Below are positions 29,748 to 37,675 of a DNA stretch of 64,000 nucleotides, in pieces. The translations under genes and the position numbers were made by a program. The stretch lies in NCBI GenBank assembly GCA_964490005.1, contig CAZBBB010000004.1, positions 15,040 through 79,039 of the forward strand. Direction: 5' to 3'. The notes under the pieces are model-generated. The model worked only from the letters and a program-made list of their open reading frames with translations. It was not told the origin of the DNA and ran no database searches. This stretch comes from CAZBBB01 sp964490005 (lineage in GTDB: Bacteria; Planctomycetota; B15-G4). How positions within the stretch are numbered: position 1 is the stretch's first letter; every line of letters starts with the position of its first letter.

Positions 29748-31203
29748 CGCGGCTCTCCGGGTCGGTGGTGTGGAGCACGTGGCGTGGCGGATCCAGCGGG
29801 CGCGCCAGGTCGACGAGTCGCCGCCCCCATGATGCAGGCCCTCCGTGCTCGAGCGCATCCGGAAGCCACGCGAGGACGGTGTCTTGGGGGCGGCCGCGCG
29901 GGCTGAGCGTCGCGGTCAGTAGCGAGCGCGGGCGGGTGTGCCAGGCGCGCTGTTCGGCCAGCCTGCGCATCGCGGACTCCGTCGACCGCCTCCAGCGCTC
30001 CGCGCGCGCCGCGATGCGCGCAGGTCCGTCGTCGAACGTGCGGGCGAAGTCGCGCAGGGCTTCACGCACGGCGTGCTCGGCAGGACCCGACGTGGACCGG
30101 GACGCGCCGAGGTCGAGCCCTTCCAGCCCGCCAGGGAGGCTGCCGAGGAGCGCCGGAGACACGAAGCTCGCTTCGAGGCGCGGCACCAGGACGGGGGCGA
30201 TCAGTCCGAACTCCTGGTGCAGCAAACGTGCCTCACCCAGATAGCGCAGTTCGCTCGGCCCGCAGACTTGAGCGACCACCGGCAGCGACGCGGCCTGGAC
30301 GAGGGGCCTGAGCGCGGCGTGGGGCGAGAAGTCTTCCGGCGATCGATCGTGGCGGCGGGCGGCCTCCCGATCCTCCGCAGCCACTCGCCGGCGTCGCCCG
30401 CCCCGCGACTCCATCACGAGCGGTCGCGGATCGCCGGCATCGAAGGAAGGCTGGAGACGGGCGGTCCGGGCGAGGTGCTGACCGCGCTCCAGGCTCGCGC
30501 GCAGTTGGTCCGGGCGGGTCAGGGCGCGGCGGATAATCTCATCGCCCAGCGGGCGCAGCGCATGCGCCTCGACCACGCGAAGCCCAAGAGGACCGAACGC
30601 GGCAAGCAGAGCGGCGCCATGGACTCTGGAGAGCTCGCAGAGCGCTGAACTGTGAACGGATGTCGACTTTAAAACATCATTTAATTGATCACAACATGAT
30701 TTCAAAGCACTTGTTAGAACCGAATCGTGATTCGTGGCGTACGTGCTGCGCCACGAAGCGTCGGAGCCGGGCAGGATGCGTGCCCTGAATCTCCGAATGC
30801 GGCCATCCAAATCATCGACAAGATCAATGTGATCCACCTCTGAAGAGTCGTGATCTTCTGTTGCGAGAAGGAACACCGGGACAACCGGACGAGACCAGGC
30901 GGACGAGAGATCGCGGGCGAGGGCGACCGCCGTGGCCGCCTTGTGGGCGATCAGGGCGGCGCCCGCTGCGAAGCAGGGCTGCTGTCCCGCGAGGACGACG
31001 AGTGCCCCCGAGGGAGCGGCTTCCCCGCGGAGAACGGCAAAGCCGCCGTTCCGTCCGGGATCGAGGGCCTGCGCGACGCGCTCGAAGCTTGCGAGCCCGG
31101 GCGCATGCCCCATCAGGGCCTGCAGCGACGGATCGCCCCCCCACCAAGCCTCCGTCCAGGACGCGTGCACCCTCGGCCTGGGCAGCCGACGCTCAGTGCT
31201 CAA
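29740..31203 (-). CDS. bshC: Bacillithiol biosynthesis cysteine-adding enzyme
   Basis: 487 residues from a TTG start that overlaps the pyrF stop as TTGA. VVLAGQQPCFAAGAALIAHKAATAVALA and FLLATEDHDSSEVDHI are the BshC landmarks; the first resembles the nucleotide-binding pocket and the second the conserved acid/histidine set. It adds cysteine to glucosaminyl-malate to give bacillithiol. A segment around 30661-30735 is encoded by unusually AT-rich codons (about 70% AT), unlike the rest of the gene. The C-terminal part is less conserved. Confidence 0.93.
   Translation of the reverse strand: MSTERRLPRPRVHASWTEAWWGGDPSLQALMGHAPGLASFERVAQALDPGRNGGFAVLRGEAAPSGALVVLAGQQPCFAAGAALIAHKAATAVALARDLSSAWSRPVVPVFLLATEDHDSSEVDHIDLVDDLDGRIRRFRARILPGSDASWRSTYATNHDSVLTSALKSCCDQLNDVLKSTSVHSSALCELSRVHGAALLAAFGPLGLRVVEAHALRPLGDEIIRRALTRPDQLRASLERGQHLARTARLQPSFDAGDPRPLVMESRGGRRRRVAAEDREAARRHDRSPEDFSPHAALRPLVQAASLPVVAQVCGPSELRYLGEARLLHQEFGLIAPVLVPRLEASFVSPALLGSLPGGLEGLDLGASRSTSGPAEHAVREALRDFARTFDDGPARIAARAERWRRSTESAMRRLAEQRAWHTRPRSLLTATLSPRGRPQDTVLAWLPDALEHGGPASWGRRLVDLARPLDPPRHVLHTTDPESRDG
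30657..30745. other. AT-rich island A inside bshC
   Basis: In 30661-30720, 42 of 60 bases are A or T in a genome of about 70% GC. The reading frame through it is intact and encodes about 25 residues using codons such as AAT, TTA, AAA, GTT and ACA that are rare elsewhere in the window. Confidence 0.7.
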
Positions 31204-32099
31204 CGCGTGGCCTGGTGCGCAGCCTCGCGAAGCTGGTCGCGCAGCTTCTTCGCGGCGTCCCGAATGGGAGATTGCCAGTCGGCGCAGGCGGGATCGCCGA
31301 AGGCGTACAGAATCCCCCGCGACGAGTTCACGATCGCACCGAGGCCCGCCGAGTCGAAGGCGGCGGCGACATCGCGCGCCGTTGCGCCCTGGGCCCCGAC
31401 TCCGGGGACGAGGAACCAGGCTTCAGGAAGCAGGCTTCGAAGCCGCGCCAGCTCGGCGGGCATGGTTGCGCCGACGACCGCGCCGACGCCGCAGTAGCCT
31501 CTCGAGGTCTCGAGCTGCGTCCCCCATTCGCGAACGAGCTGGGCGATGTGTTCATGAAGTGCGCGGCCATCGACGCGCAGGTCCTGCAACTCGCGGGCGG
31601 ACGGATTTGACGTCCGGACGAGGATGAACAGGCCGGCGCCGGAACTGCGCGCCTCTCGCAGGAACGGAACGACGCTGTCCGACCCGAGGAGCGGATTGAC
31701 CGTGACGGCGTCGGCGGCATGCGCGCCGCGCAGGTGGCCGGCGGCGTAGGCCTCGGCGGTCGAGCCGATGTCCCCGCGCTTGATGTCGCCGATGACGAGC
31801 AGGCCGGCGCGCTTCGCGGCGACGATGGCGGCCTCGTACGCCTCGATTCCCGGAGGCCCCCAACGCTCGTAATAGGCGCTCTGGGGTTTGACCGCGACCG
31901 CGTAGGGGCGGACGAGGTCGATGACGGCCGCGTCGAAGCGTCGAATGGCGTCTGCGGCGCGCGAGCGCTCATCCCCGCCCTCCGCGCGCTCGAGGATCGC
32001 CGCCGGGAACAGGGAGGGTTGCGGGTCGAGGCCGACGACAAGTGCCGAGTCCTTGCTCAGGACGGCATCCGCGAGGCGCTCGGCGAACGGCGAGGGCAT
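31200..32099 (-). CDS. pyrF: Orotidine-5'-phosphate decarboxylase, type 2
   Basis: 299 residues. The enzyme makes UMP from OMP. The long form is shown by LVVGLDPQPSLFP, VKPQSAYYERWGPPG, LLVIGDIKRGDIGSTAEAYAAGHL (active-site DxKxxD set) and VNPLLGSDSVVPFL. The ATG at 32099 shares a base with the amidotransferase stop (TGATG). It is followed by bshC. Together with pyrB and pyrI 9 kb away it gives parts of the UMP pathway. Confidence 0.96.
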   Translation of the reverse strand: MPSPFAERLADAVLSKDSALVVGLDPQPSLFPAAILERAEGGDERSRAADAIRRFDAAVIDLVRPYAVAVKPQSAYYERWGPPGIEAYEAAIVAAKRAGLLVIGDIKRGDIGSTAEAYAAGHLRGAHAADAVTVNPLLGSDSVVPFLREARSSGAGLFILVRTSNPSARELQDLRVDGRALHEHIAQLVREWGTQLETSRGYCGVGAVVGATMPAELARLRSLLPEAWFLVPGVGAQGATARDVAAAFDSAGLGAIVNSSRGILYAFGDPACADWQSPIRDAAKKLRDQLREAAHQATR

Positions 32100-32680
32100 C
32101 AAGACTCCAGGAATGCCGCCAGGATCTGCCCACCGCATGGCGTCAGGAACGACTCGGGATGGAACTGAACGCCGTAGTGGGGGCGCTCGGCGTGCCGAAG
32201 GGCCATGATATCGCCGTGCGGACTGCGAGCGGAGATGATCCACTCCCGGGGAAGCCCGACCTCCTCGACCAGCAATGAGTGGTACAGACCGGCATCGAAA
32301 CGCGGAAGCGCTCGATCGAATGGAGGGCCGCCGTCGTGCGTGATCGAGACGGCCCGCCCGTGCGTTGGTCTGGGGGAGCGGACGATCCGAGCCCCGGACG
32401 CGAACGCGAGCGCTTGGTGGCCGAGGCACACTCCGAGCAATGGGGTGTCCGGCCAGATGTCGCTGGCGACCAGCGAAGCTCCGGAGCGTCCGGGATGTCC
32501 TGGCCCGGGCGAGAGCACGACATGCGTGTACTCGCGGCGCTTCGAGTCCCCGACATCGACACGATCGTTGCGAACCACGGCAAGCGAGGCCCCTGGGCGG
32601 CAGAGGGCGCCAATGGCCTGATATAAATTATATGTAAACGAATCGTAATTATCTATTATTAGTATATTCATATCAGACAT
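32099..32680 (-). CDS. Class I glutamine amidotransferase, PabA/TrpG type
   Basis: 193 residues. ILIIDNYDSFTYNLYQ opens the family; the nucleophile C85 lies in LLGVCLGHQALA, and H174 and E176 in HPES complete the triad. It releases ammonia from glutamine for aminodeoxychorismate or anthranilate synthase; the partner is not in the window, so pabA and trpG cannot be told apart. The start was placed at the ATG at 32680; a second ATG at 32671 is possible. The first 25 codons are extremely AT-rich (for example runs of ATA, AAT, TAT), part of AT-rich island B. Confidence 0.9.
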   Translation of the reverse strand: MSDMNILIIDNYDSFTYNLYQAIGALCRPGASLAVVRNDRVDVGDSKRREYTHVVLSPGPGHPGRSGASLVASDIWPDTPLLGVCLGHQALAFASGARIVRSPRPTHGRAVSITHDGGPPFDRALPRFDAGLYHSLLVEEVGLPREWIISARSPHGDIMALRHAERPHYGVQFHPESFLTPCGGQILAAFLES

Positions 32681-32785
32681 CGCAGCGCGCGTCGACTTCA
32701 AAGGGCGGTCACGGCGTTGAGGCGGATAACGTCAATGTTAGTGGTAGATTCAATATTCTATAAGTGAAGTATCGCTAACAGAGGC
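32622..32785. other. AT-rich island B across amidotransferase start and hemW end
   Basis: In 32621-32680, 49 of 60 bases are A or T (82%); 32731-32780 is about 68% AT. The island covers the first codons of the amidotransferase, the 69 bp gap and the last codons of hemW. The motif TTATCCGCC on the minus strand (32729-32721) matches 7 of 9 bases of a DnaA box. Confidence 0.75.
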
Positions 32786-33934
32786 GCTCAGGAGCTCTCG
32801 GACGATGCTGTCCGCTCGCGGCAGCTCCTGCGGGGGGAGCGAGATGCCGTCGGAATCGTTCCGCACGAGCCCGATCGAGCAGAGCCGCGGGAGGGCGTCG
32901 CCAAGTACTGCCTTCCATGAGGGGCCGAAGCGTCGTTCCAAGCGTGCCCGCGGGATCCCGTCCCGCGTGCGCAGCCCCGTGGCCAGCGTCTCGAGCAGAC
33001 GCTGGACCGGGGTCACTCGTTCGCAGGCGGCTCTCGCGGAGCGCGAACCCTGGCAGGCGGCGCCGTAAGCCGCCAGCGTCCGCTGGTTGGTCCAGCGCCA
33101 CGGATGGACGGAACTCGCCGCGCTGGGTCCGAGACCCACGTAGGAGTCGTTGCGCCAGTAGACCTGATTGTGTCGCGAGCGGTGCCCGGCGCGGCTGAAG
33201 TTCGAGACCTCGTAGCGCTGCAGTCCGCCGCGTTCGAGGAGTTCGGACCAGGTGGCATCGAACGCGTCGCGTCGCGTGCTCGGCGCGACGACGATGCGGC
33301 CTTGATGCTGCAGGCGATGGAGCGGGGTGTCTTCTTCGATCGTCAGCCCGTAGACCGACACATGCGGCGGGCAGAACGCGAGCAACTGATTCACATCGGC
33401 GATGACGTCGGATCGCCGCTGCCCGGCCCATCCCACGAGCAGGTCCGCCGACCACGTGTGGGGCCAATGAGCGGCGACGAGGTCAAGCGCGGCGAGCACG
33501 TCGTCGGTCGAGTCGTGGCGGCCGAGGCGCGCCAGGACGTCGTGTCGAAACGTCTGTGTCCCGACGGAAAGCCGCGTGATGCCGAGTGCGTTCCACGCGC
33601 GCAACGCGGCCAGCGAGATGTCGCCGGGGTTCACCTCGAGCGTGACCTCGGCGCGCGCGGGCATTGACGTCGCTTCGCAAACGACGCCGAGAAGGCGTTC
33701 AAGCACATCGGGGGCGAGGCGCGACGGAGTGCCACCGCCGACGTACACGGTCTCGAGCGCGTGTCCGAGGGGCGCCCGCCGCGCTTCGCGCGCGAGCGCA
33801 TCGACGAAGTGCTCGTGCAGCGATGGGTCGTCGGGGAGAGTCGCGAACGCGCAGTACGTGCAGCGGTCCCGACAGAAGGGAACGTGCACGTAGACACTGG
33901 ACGGTGGGCCGTCCGGACCACGATCGAGCAGCAC
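32750..33934 (-). CDS. hemW: Radical SAM enzyme HemW, heme chaperone-like
   Basis: 394 residues from a GTG start. The Fe-S cluster motif is C21-x3-C25-x2-C28 in PFCRDRCTYCAF. VYVGGGTPSRL and TIEEDTPLHR-like elements plus a C-terminal HemN-type domain follow. HemW, unlike true HemN oxidase, is generally thought to deliver heme. The family contains both, so HemW is favoured by length and context but not proven. Its last codons lie in AT-rich island B. It is 17 bp from the sigma factor gene. Confidence 0.9.
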   Translation of the reverse strand: MLLDRGPDGPPSSVYVHVPFCRDRCTYCAFATLPDDPSLHEHFVDALAREARRAPLGHALETVYVGGGTPSRLAPDVLERLLGVVCEATSMPARAEVTLEVNPGDISLAALRAWNALGITRLSVGTQTFRHDVLARLGRHDSTDDVLAALDLVAAHWPHTWSADLLVGWAGQRRSDVIADVNQLLAFCPPHVSVYGLTIEEDTPLHRLQHQGRIVVAPSTRRDAFDATWSELLERGGLQRYEVSNFSRAGHRSRHNQVYWRNDSYVGLGPSAASSVHPWRWTNQRTLAAYGAACQGSRSARAACERVTPVQRLLETLATGLRTRDGIPRARLERRFGPSWKAVLGDALPRLCSIGLVRNDSDGISLPPQELPRADSIVRELLSASVSDTSLIEY

Positions 33935-33951
33935 GGCCGAGGCGCCCTCGG

Positions 33952-34773
33952 TTAGACGGGTTCGCCCTCGGTCAGGGCAGCCAGCAGGCGGGCAAGCGCC
34001 TCGTTCTGGATTTGACGCACGCGTTCGCGGGTCAGACCCAACTCCTGGCCGATCTCCTTGAGGGTCATCGGCTCATCGTAGCCGAGACCGAAGCGCATCC
34101 GCAGAATCCGGACCTGCCTCTCATCCAGAGAGTCGAGGAGCAGCAACATCCGCCGCTGCTCCTGTTGCTCAAGCATCGTCCTGCCCGGGTCGGGACTGTT
34201 CGGGTCGACGATGACCTCCGTGAGGTCGCCGTTCTCCTCGTCCTGCGCGAAGGACTGGGTATAGCGCGACGCGGTTCGCATGGCGGCCCGTACGGCGACG
34301 ACGGCGTCGTCCTTCAGCTTCATGTGTCGGCCGACCTCCCCCGGCGAGGGCTCGCGGCCGAGCTCGAGCACGAGACGCTCCGTCGTCTGTTGCCAGCGCG
34401 ACATGAGCTCGATCATGTAGGAAGGAATGCGCACGGTCTTCACCGTGTTCGTCAGCGCCCGGCGAATCGACTGCTTGATCCACCAGGTCGCGTAGGTCGA
34501 GAACCTGCAGTTCGCGTCGGGGTCGAACTTCTCGACGGCGCGCATGAGGCCGACGTTGCCTTCCTCGATGAGGTCGAGCAGCGCCATGCCGCGGTTCATG
34601 TAGCGCTTCGCGATGCTGACGACAAGCCGGAGGTTGGCGGCGGCAAGGTCGTTGCGCGACTGGCGACAGCCGAGCCGCACGCCGCGCGCGAGTTCCTTCT
34701 CCTGGTCAGCCGTCAGCAGCTTGACGCGGTTGATCTCCCGCAAGTAAATCTCGATCGACTGGTCGCCGGGAAT
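33952..34773 (-). CDS. Sigma-70 family RNA polymerase sigma factor, start unusual
   Basis: 273 residues if begun at ATT 34773; 263 if begun at TTG 34743. Region 1.2/2 (DLIEEGNVGLMRAVEKFD and RFSTYATWWIKQSIRR), region 3, and region 4 (MTLKEIGQELGLTRERVRQIQ) are intact, so it recognises -10 and -35 elements like a group 1 or 2 factor. Upstream of the TTG the same frame encodes DQSIEIYL, the conserved lead of region 1.2, which the TTG start would cut off. No ATG, GTG or TTG exists further up before a stop at about 34896-34894. The ATT codon has GGAG 8 nt before it, so it is the best candidate. Divergent from the HPr-fusion gene. Confidence 0.85.
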   Translation of the reverse strand: MPGDQSIEIYLREINRVKLLTADQEKELARGVRLGCRQSRNDLAAANLRLVVSIAKRYMNRGMALLDLIEEGNVGLMRAVEKFDPDANCRFSTYATWWIKQSIRRALTNTVKTVRIPSYMIELMSRWQQTTERLVLELGREPSPGEVGRHMKLKDDAVVAVRAAMRTASRYTQSFAQDEENGDLTEVIVDPNSPDPGRTMLEQQEQRRMLLLLDSLDERQVRILRMRFGLGYDEPMTLKEIGQELGLTRERVRQIQNEALARLLAALTEGEPV

Positions 34774-34868
34774 CGGAGTCGCTCCGTGGAGAGGACACAG
34801 CGGGGCCCTCGTCGACTGCGTGCTGCGGCGGGCTTGAGGCGAAACCGGCCTCCGACCGACGAGAGTGC

Positions 34869-34874
34869 TATGCT
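34869..34874 (+). promoter_or_regulatory. -10-like TATGCT before the HPr-fusion gene
   Basis: TATGCT at 34869-34874 lies 22 bp before the ATG at 34896 in the divergent region. It matches the -10 consensus at 4 of 6 bases; no -35 is clear. Confidence 0.3.
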
Positions 34875-34895
34875 GACGGAATCCGGGTCGGGCTC

Positions 34896-36191
34896 ATGAC
34901 GCAGCAGGCCAAGTCACGCGACATCATCGTGCGGGAGGATGAATTCGGCCGCCTGCTCGCGGAGGCCGGCCTGAGCTGCGGCGCTTGGGCGGCGACGCTG
35001 CTGCGTGACCGTCGGCTGCTGGCCGATGAAGACGTGGTCGCCGCGTTCGTGCATCGGGCGCATGAGCTCGAGGCGTTCCTCGACGACTTCGGTGCACGCG
35101 AGAATCGAACGTTCGTGATGCTCGGCGAACTCGCGGCATCCCTGCACGGGCTCGCGACCGTGAAGACCAATGCCCTGCACCTGACCGCGCGGCTGCCGCG
35201 CTACCATGTGCTCATCGACAGCGGCCCGCTGGCTGCCGCGCTCGAGCAGGCGCACGTGATTCTGGACGACAGCCTGACCGCCCTGCTCGAAGCCTTCGCC
35301 AACGAGAGCCGCCGTTGGCTGCGAGACGACCTCGAGATCGCGCTGCCGACGGGCGGACTGTCATCGCAGCGGCAACTCCTTCCGAGAAACCTCGACGAAG
35401 GCGAGACGGTCGACGAGCGCCAGCACATCGCGGAGATCGGTGCCCGGTTTCTGGCCATTCTTGCGACAAGCCGGAGCCTGGAACTCGGCCACAAGCGACC
35501 GATCAGGGAACTGCGGGACTTCGTGGCCGAGCACGCCACGGAGGCTCGCTGCCGCTGGTACGAGTCCTCCGTGCACAGCATTCAGTCCATGTACGACACC
35601 TACGTGCTGAACACCGCGGTGGAGCGCGACCACCCCTGGTTGAAGTCGATGCGCGGACACGCGTCGGTTGCATTGCACCTGCTCGAGATGGCGACGGGGC
35701 TGGTGCACTTCTACGAGCGGCACGAGAACGACATCCGACATGAGCGGGCACGCCAAGCCATCGCGAAACTCGTGGCAAAGGACGAAGTCCTCGACGTCGC
35801 TGTTAATATAAGCCTAAGGCAGGCATATATTTACGTTGAGTCTGCGGCGGCAACGGCCAGTCAGATCTTGCGCACGTTCGTGAGGCATGGCGTCGCCAAC
35901 CTGCGGCTTCTGCCGGGCATCACGCTGCACGCTCGGCCGCTCGCGCTCGTCGCCCAGGTTGCGAGGCATTACGGCACGCCGCTCGAGATCGACTTCGACG
36001 GCGACTCATGTGCCGCGGGGTCGCTCATGAGCCTGATCCTGCTCGGGGGCAAGCACCCCCGGCCCGTCGAGATCACGGCGCGAGGCGATGCCAGGGCGCT
36101 CCGAGACCTTGAAATTCTCTTCGCGGCGGGCCTTGGCGAGGGCGGCCGGGCATTGCCCCCGGAGCTCGACTACCTGCGCGCCAGGAATTAA
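34896..36191 (+). CDS. Unknown protein with C-terminal HPr phosphocarrier domain
   Basis: 431 residues. The last 95 or so form an HPr domain: LLPGITLHARPLALVA holds the phospho-acceptor histidine (H345) and AAGSLMSLILLGG the regulatory serine (S376). The spacing of 31 matches H15-S46 of HPr exactly. HPr carries phosphate in PTS sugar uptake and in carbon-source regulation. The first 330 residues are mostly helical and resemble no family I can name. No PTS enzyme I or IIA gene is adjacent. Codons at 35801-35840 are AT-rich. Position opposite a sigma factor gene and before parS-parB is notable. Confidence 0.9.
   Translation: MTQQAKSRDIIVREDEFGRLLAEAGLSCGAWAATLLRDRRLLADEDVVAAFVHRAHELEAFLDDFGARENRTFVMLGELAASLHGLATVKTNALHLTARLPRYHVLIDSGPLAAALEQAHVILDDSLTALLEAFANESRRWLRDDLEIALPTGGLSSQRQLLPRNLDEGETVDERQHIAEIGARFLAILATSRSLELGHKRPIRELRDFVAEHATEARCRWYESSVHSIQSMYDTYVLNTAVERDHPWLKSMRGHASVALHLLEMATGLVHFYERHENDIRHERARQAIAKLVAKDEVLDVAVNISLRQAYIYVESAAATASQILRTFVRHGVANLRLLPGITLHARPLALVAQVARHYGTPLEIDFDGDSCAAGSLMSLILLGGKHPRPVEITARGDARALRDLEILFAAGLGEGGRALPPELDYLRARN
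35801..35840. other. AT-rich island C inside the HPr-fusion gene
   Basis: About 68% A+T over 40 bases inside an open reading frame encoding VNISLRQAYIYVE. The flanks return to high GC. Confidence 0.55.
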
Positions 36192-36231
36192 CCGGCGGCC
36201 CCATTAGGGGTGGCGAGATGGTCGTCGGAGG

Positions 36232-36247
36232 TGTTTCACGTGAAACG
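36232..36247. promoter_or_regulatory. parS centromere-like site
   Basis: TGTTTCACGTGAAACG, one base different from the parS consensus (TGTTTCACGTGAAACA). The central 14 bases GTTTCACGTGAAAC form a perfect palindrome. It lies 82 bp before parB. ParB binds such sites to load onto the origin domain. Confidence 0.93.
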
Positions 36248-36329
36248 CCTTGGTTGCCGCACCGACCGCGATTAGCCTTCCCACCCAAGCACTGAGCGTA
36301 AATCAACGGCGGCTGCGGAGGGTCAGATC

Positions 36330-37217
36330 ATGGGCGTGGATCGCAGGCTTGGGCGCGGGCTGGACAGCCTGATCTCCAGGACGACGGTAGAGGTAGGCGC
36401 CGGATCTCCTGCTGGGAGGCTCGTGGAGATCCCGGTGGCGATGGTCGACCCGAACCCGGATCAGCCTCGCAAGTCGATGAATGAAGCCACTTTGGATGGA
36501 TTGGCTGCCTCGATTAAGGCGCATGGGGTGCTGCAGCCGATCGTGGTCCAAGCCAGAGGGGCGCGTTATGAGCTCGTCGCCGGTGAGCGCCGACTTCGGG
36601 CTTCGAAGCGAGCGGGCCTCGAGACCGTTCCCGCGATCATCCTGGAGGTCGGGCCGGACAAGTCACTTGAGCTGGCGCTGCTCGAGAACATCCAGCGGGA
36701 GGACCTGGGAGCACTGGAAGAGGCATCGGCCTACGACGCCCTCATCGAACGACTCGGCCTGACGCATCAGGCGCTTGCCGACCGCATCGGCAAGAGCAGG
36801 GCCTTCGTCACGAACAGTCTCAGGCTGCTGGAGCTGCCAGATGCCGTCAAGCGCCTGGTGCAGAGCGGAGCGCTTGCAGCCGGGCAGGCTCGTGCGCTGC
36901 TTGGCGCTCCGACTCCCGCCGATGTTGCCAGCCTCGCCATTGAGGCGGCGCGCAACCATTGGTCAACGCGCGAAGTTGAGAGCAGGGTGCGAGCCCTTTC
37001 GAAAGCCCGTGGGGGGCGCAAGGCGCGCCGCGTACACACCGAGATGAAGTCGCGATCAAGCGAAGAACTACGAACGTTATTCGGAACTAAGGTGACAGTA
37101 AGGGAGAACGATGGGCGCGGCGAGGTTGCGCTGGCGTTCTATTCGGCGCAGGATCGCGACAGACTGCTCCACTTGCTGCTCATCGGCGGCCGCAGTGCGG
37201 AGCGCCAGGGCGGCTAG
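36330..37217 (+). CDS. parB: Chromosome partitioning protein ParB
   Basis: 295 residues from an ATG with GGAGGG upstream. LGRGLDSLI and VDPNPDQPRKS at the N-terminus, VAGERRLRASKRAGLETVPAIIL and LLENIQREDLGALEEA in the CTP-binding domain, and an HTH (LTHQALADRIGKSRAFVTNSLRLL) are all present. The C-terminal dimer region is short. It binds the parS site just upstream. No parA gene is adjacent, which is unusual because parA normally precedes parB. Confidence 0.96.
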   Translation: MGVDRRLGRGLDSLISRTTVEVGAGSPAGRLVEIPVAMVDPNPDQPRKSMNEATLDGLAASIKAHGVLQPIVVQARGARYELVAGERRLRASKRAGLETVPAIILEVGPDKSLELALLENIQREDLGALEEASAYDALIERLGLTHQALADRIGKSRAFVTNSLRLLELPDAVKRLVQSGALAAGQARALLGAPTPADVASLAIEAARNHWSTREVESRVRALSKARGGRKARRVHTEMKSRSSEELRTLFGTKVTVRENDGRGEVALAFYSAQDRDRLLHLLLIGGRSAERQGG

Positions 37218-37228
37218 CAGATGACACG

Positions 37229-37267
37229 GGCTTCGCGTACCGCGAGCCGGCACGCGAGCCTTTTTTT
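37229..37267 (+). terminator. Intrinsic terminator after parB
   Basis: A left arm GGCTTCGCG (37229-37237) can pair with CGCGAGCC (37253-37260), followed directly by seven T at 37261-37267. A second CGCGAGCC copy at 37242-37249 allows an alternative shorter stem. The T-run is followed by eight G. Confidence 0.6.
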
Positions 37268-37306
37268 GGGGGGGGCTTGGCCGCGGTTGCCCCCGGACGA
37301 AGCCAG

Positions 37307-37675
37307 TCAGGCCCCGGCGGTCGCGGGGGGGAAGCTGTCGACCGCCTGCAGGAGCTTTCGCATCCAGGGCGTTGTCGCATGCGACGGATTGCGAGCGACG
37401 GACTGCTCGGCGAGCTGGCGAGCGCGTTCGAGCGACCCGGCATCGCCCTTGTCGAACAACATCACGGCGAGTTGGTAATCCAACCACGGCATGGCTTCGG
37501 TCGACTCCGCTTTCACGCGGGCGGCTTCAAGGGACTCGACGGTCGCCCCGGAACTCGTGGCCGCGAAGAGCTCGTCCCAGCCCGCGCCCGTAGAGGCGGC
37601 CAACTGATAGCGAACGACCACCACGATCACCGCGGCGACCGAGACAGCGAGAAGAAGTCGAATGCCCTTGCTCAT
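37307..37675 (-). CDS. Small membrane-anchored protein, possible TPR-like
   Basis: 122 residues. One N-terminal membrane helix (IRLLLAVSVAAVIVVVV) leads to a soluble helical part. LDYQLAVMLFDKGDAGSLERARQLAEQSVARNP resembles a tetratricopeptide-like repeat. No family is assigned. It faces parB (converging) and its upstream region is AT-rich. Confidence 0.65.
   Translation of the reverse strand: MSKGIRLLLAVSVAAVIVVVVRYQLAASTGAGWDELFAATSSGATVESLEAARVKAESTEAMPWLDYQLAVMLFDKGDAGSLERARQLAEQSVARNPSHATTPWMRKLLQAVDSFPPATAGA

Noticed and set aside
37261..37275. T7G8 run as a possible phase-variable tract
   Set aside because: It lies after parB in a terminator and not within a coding frame.
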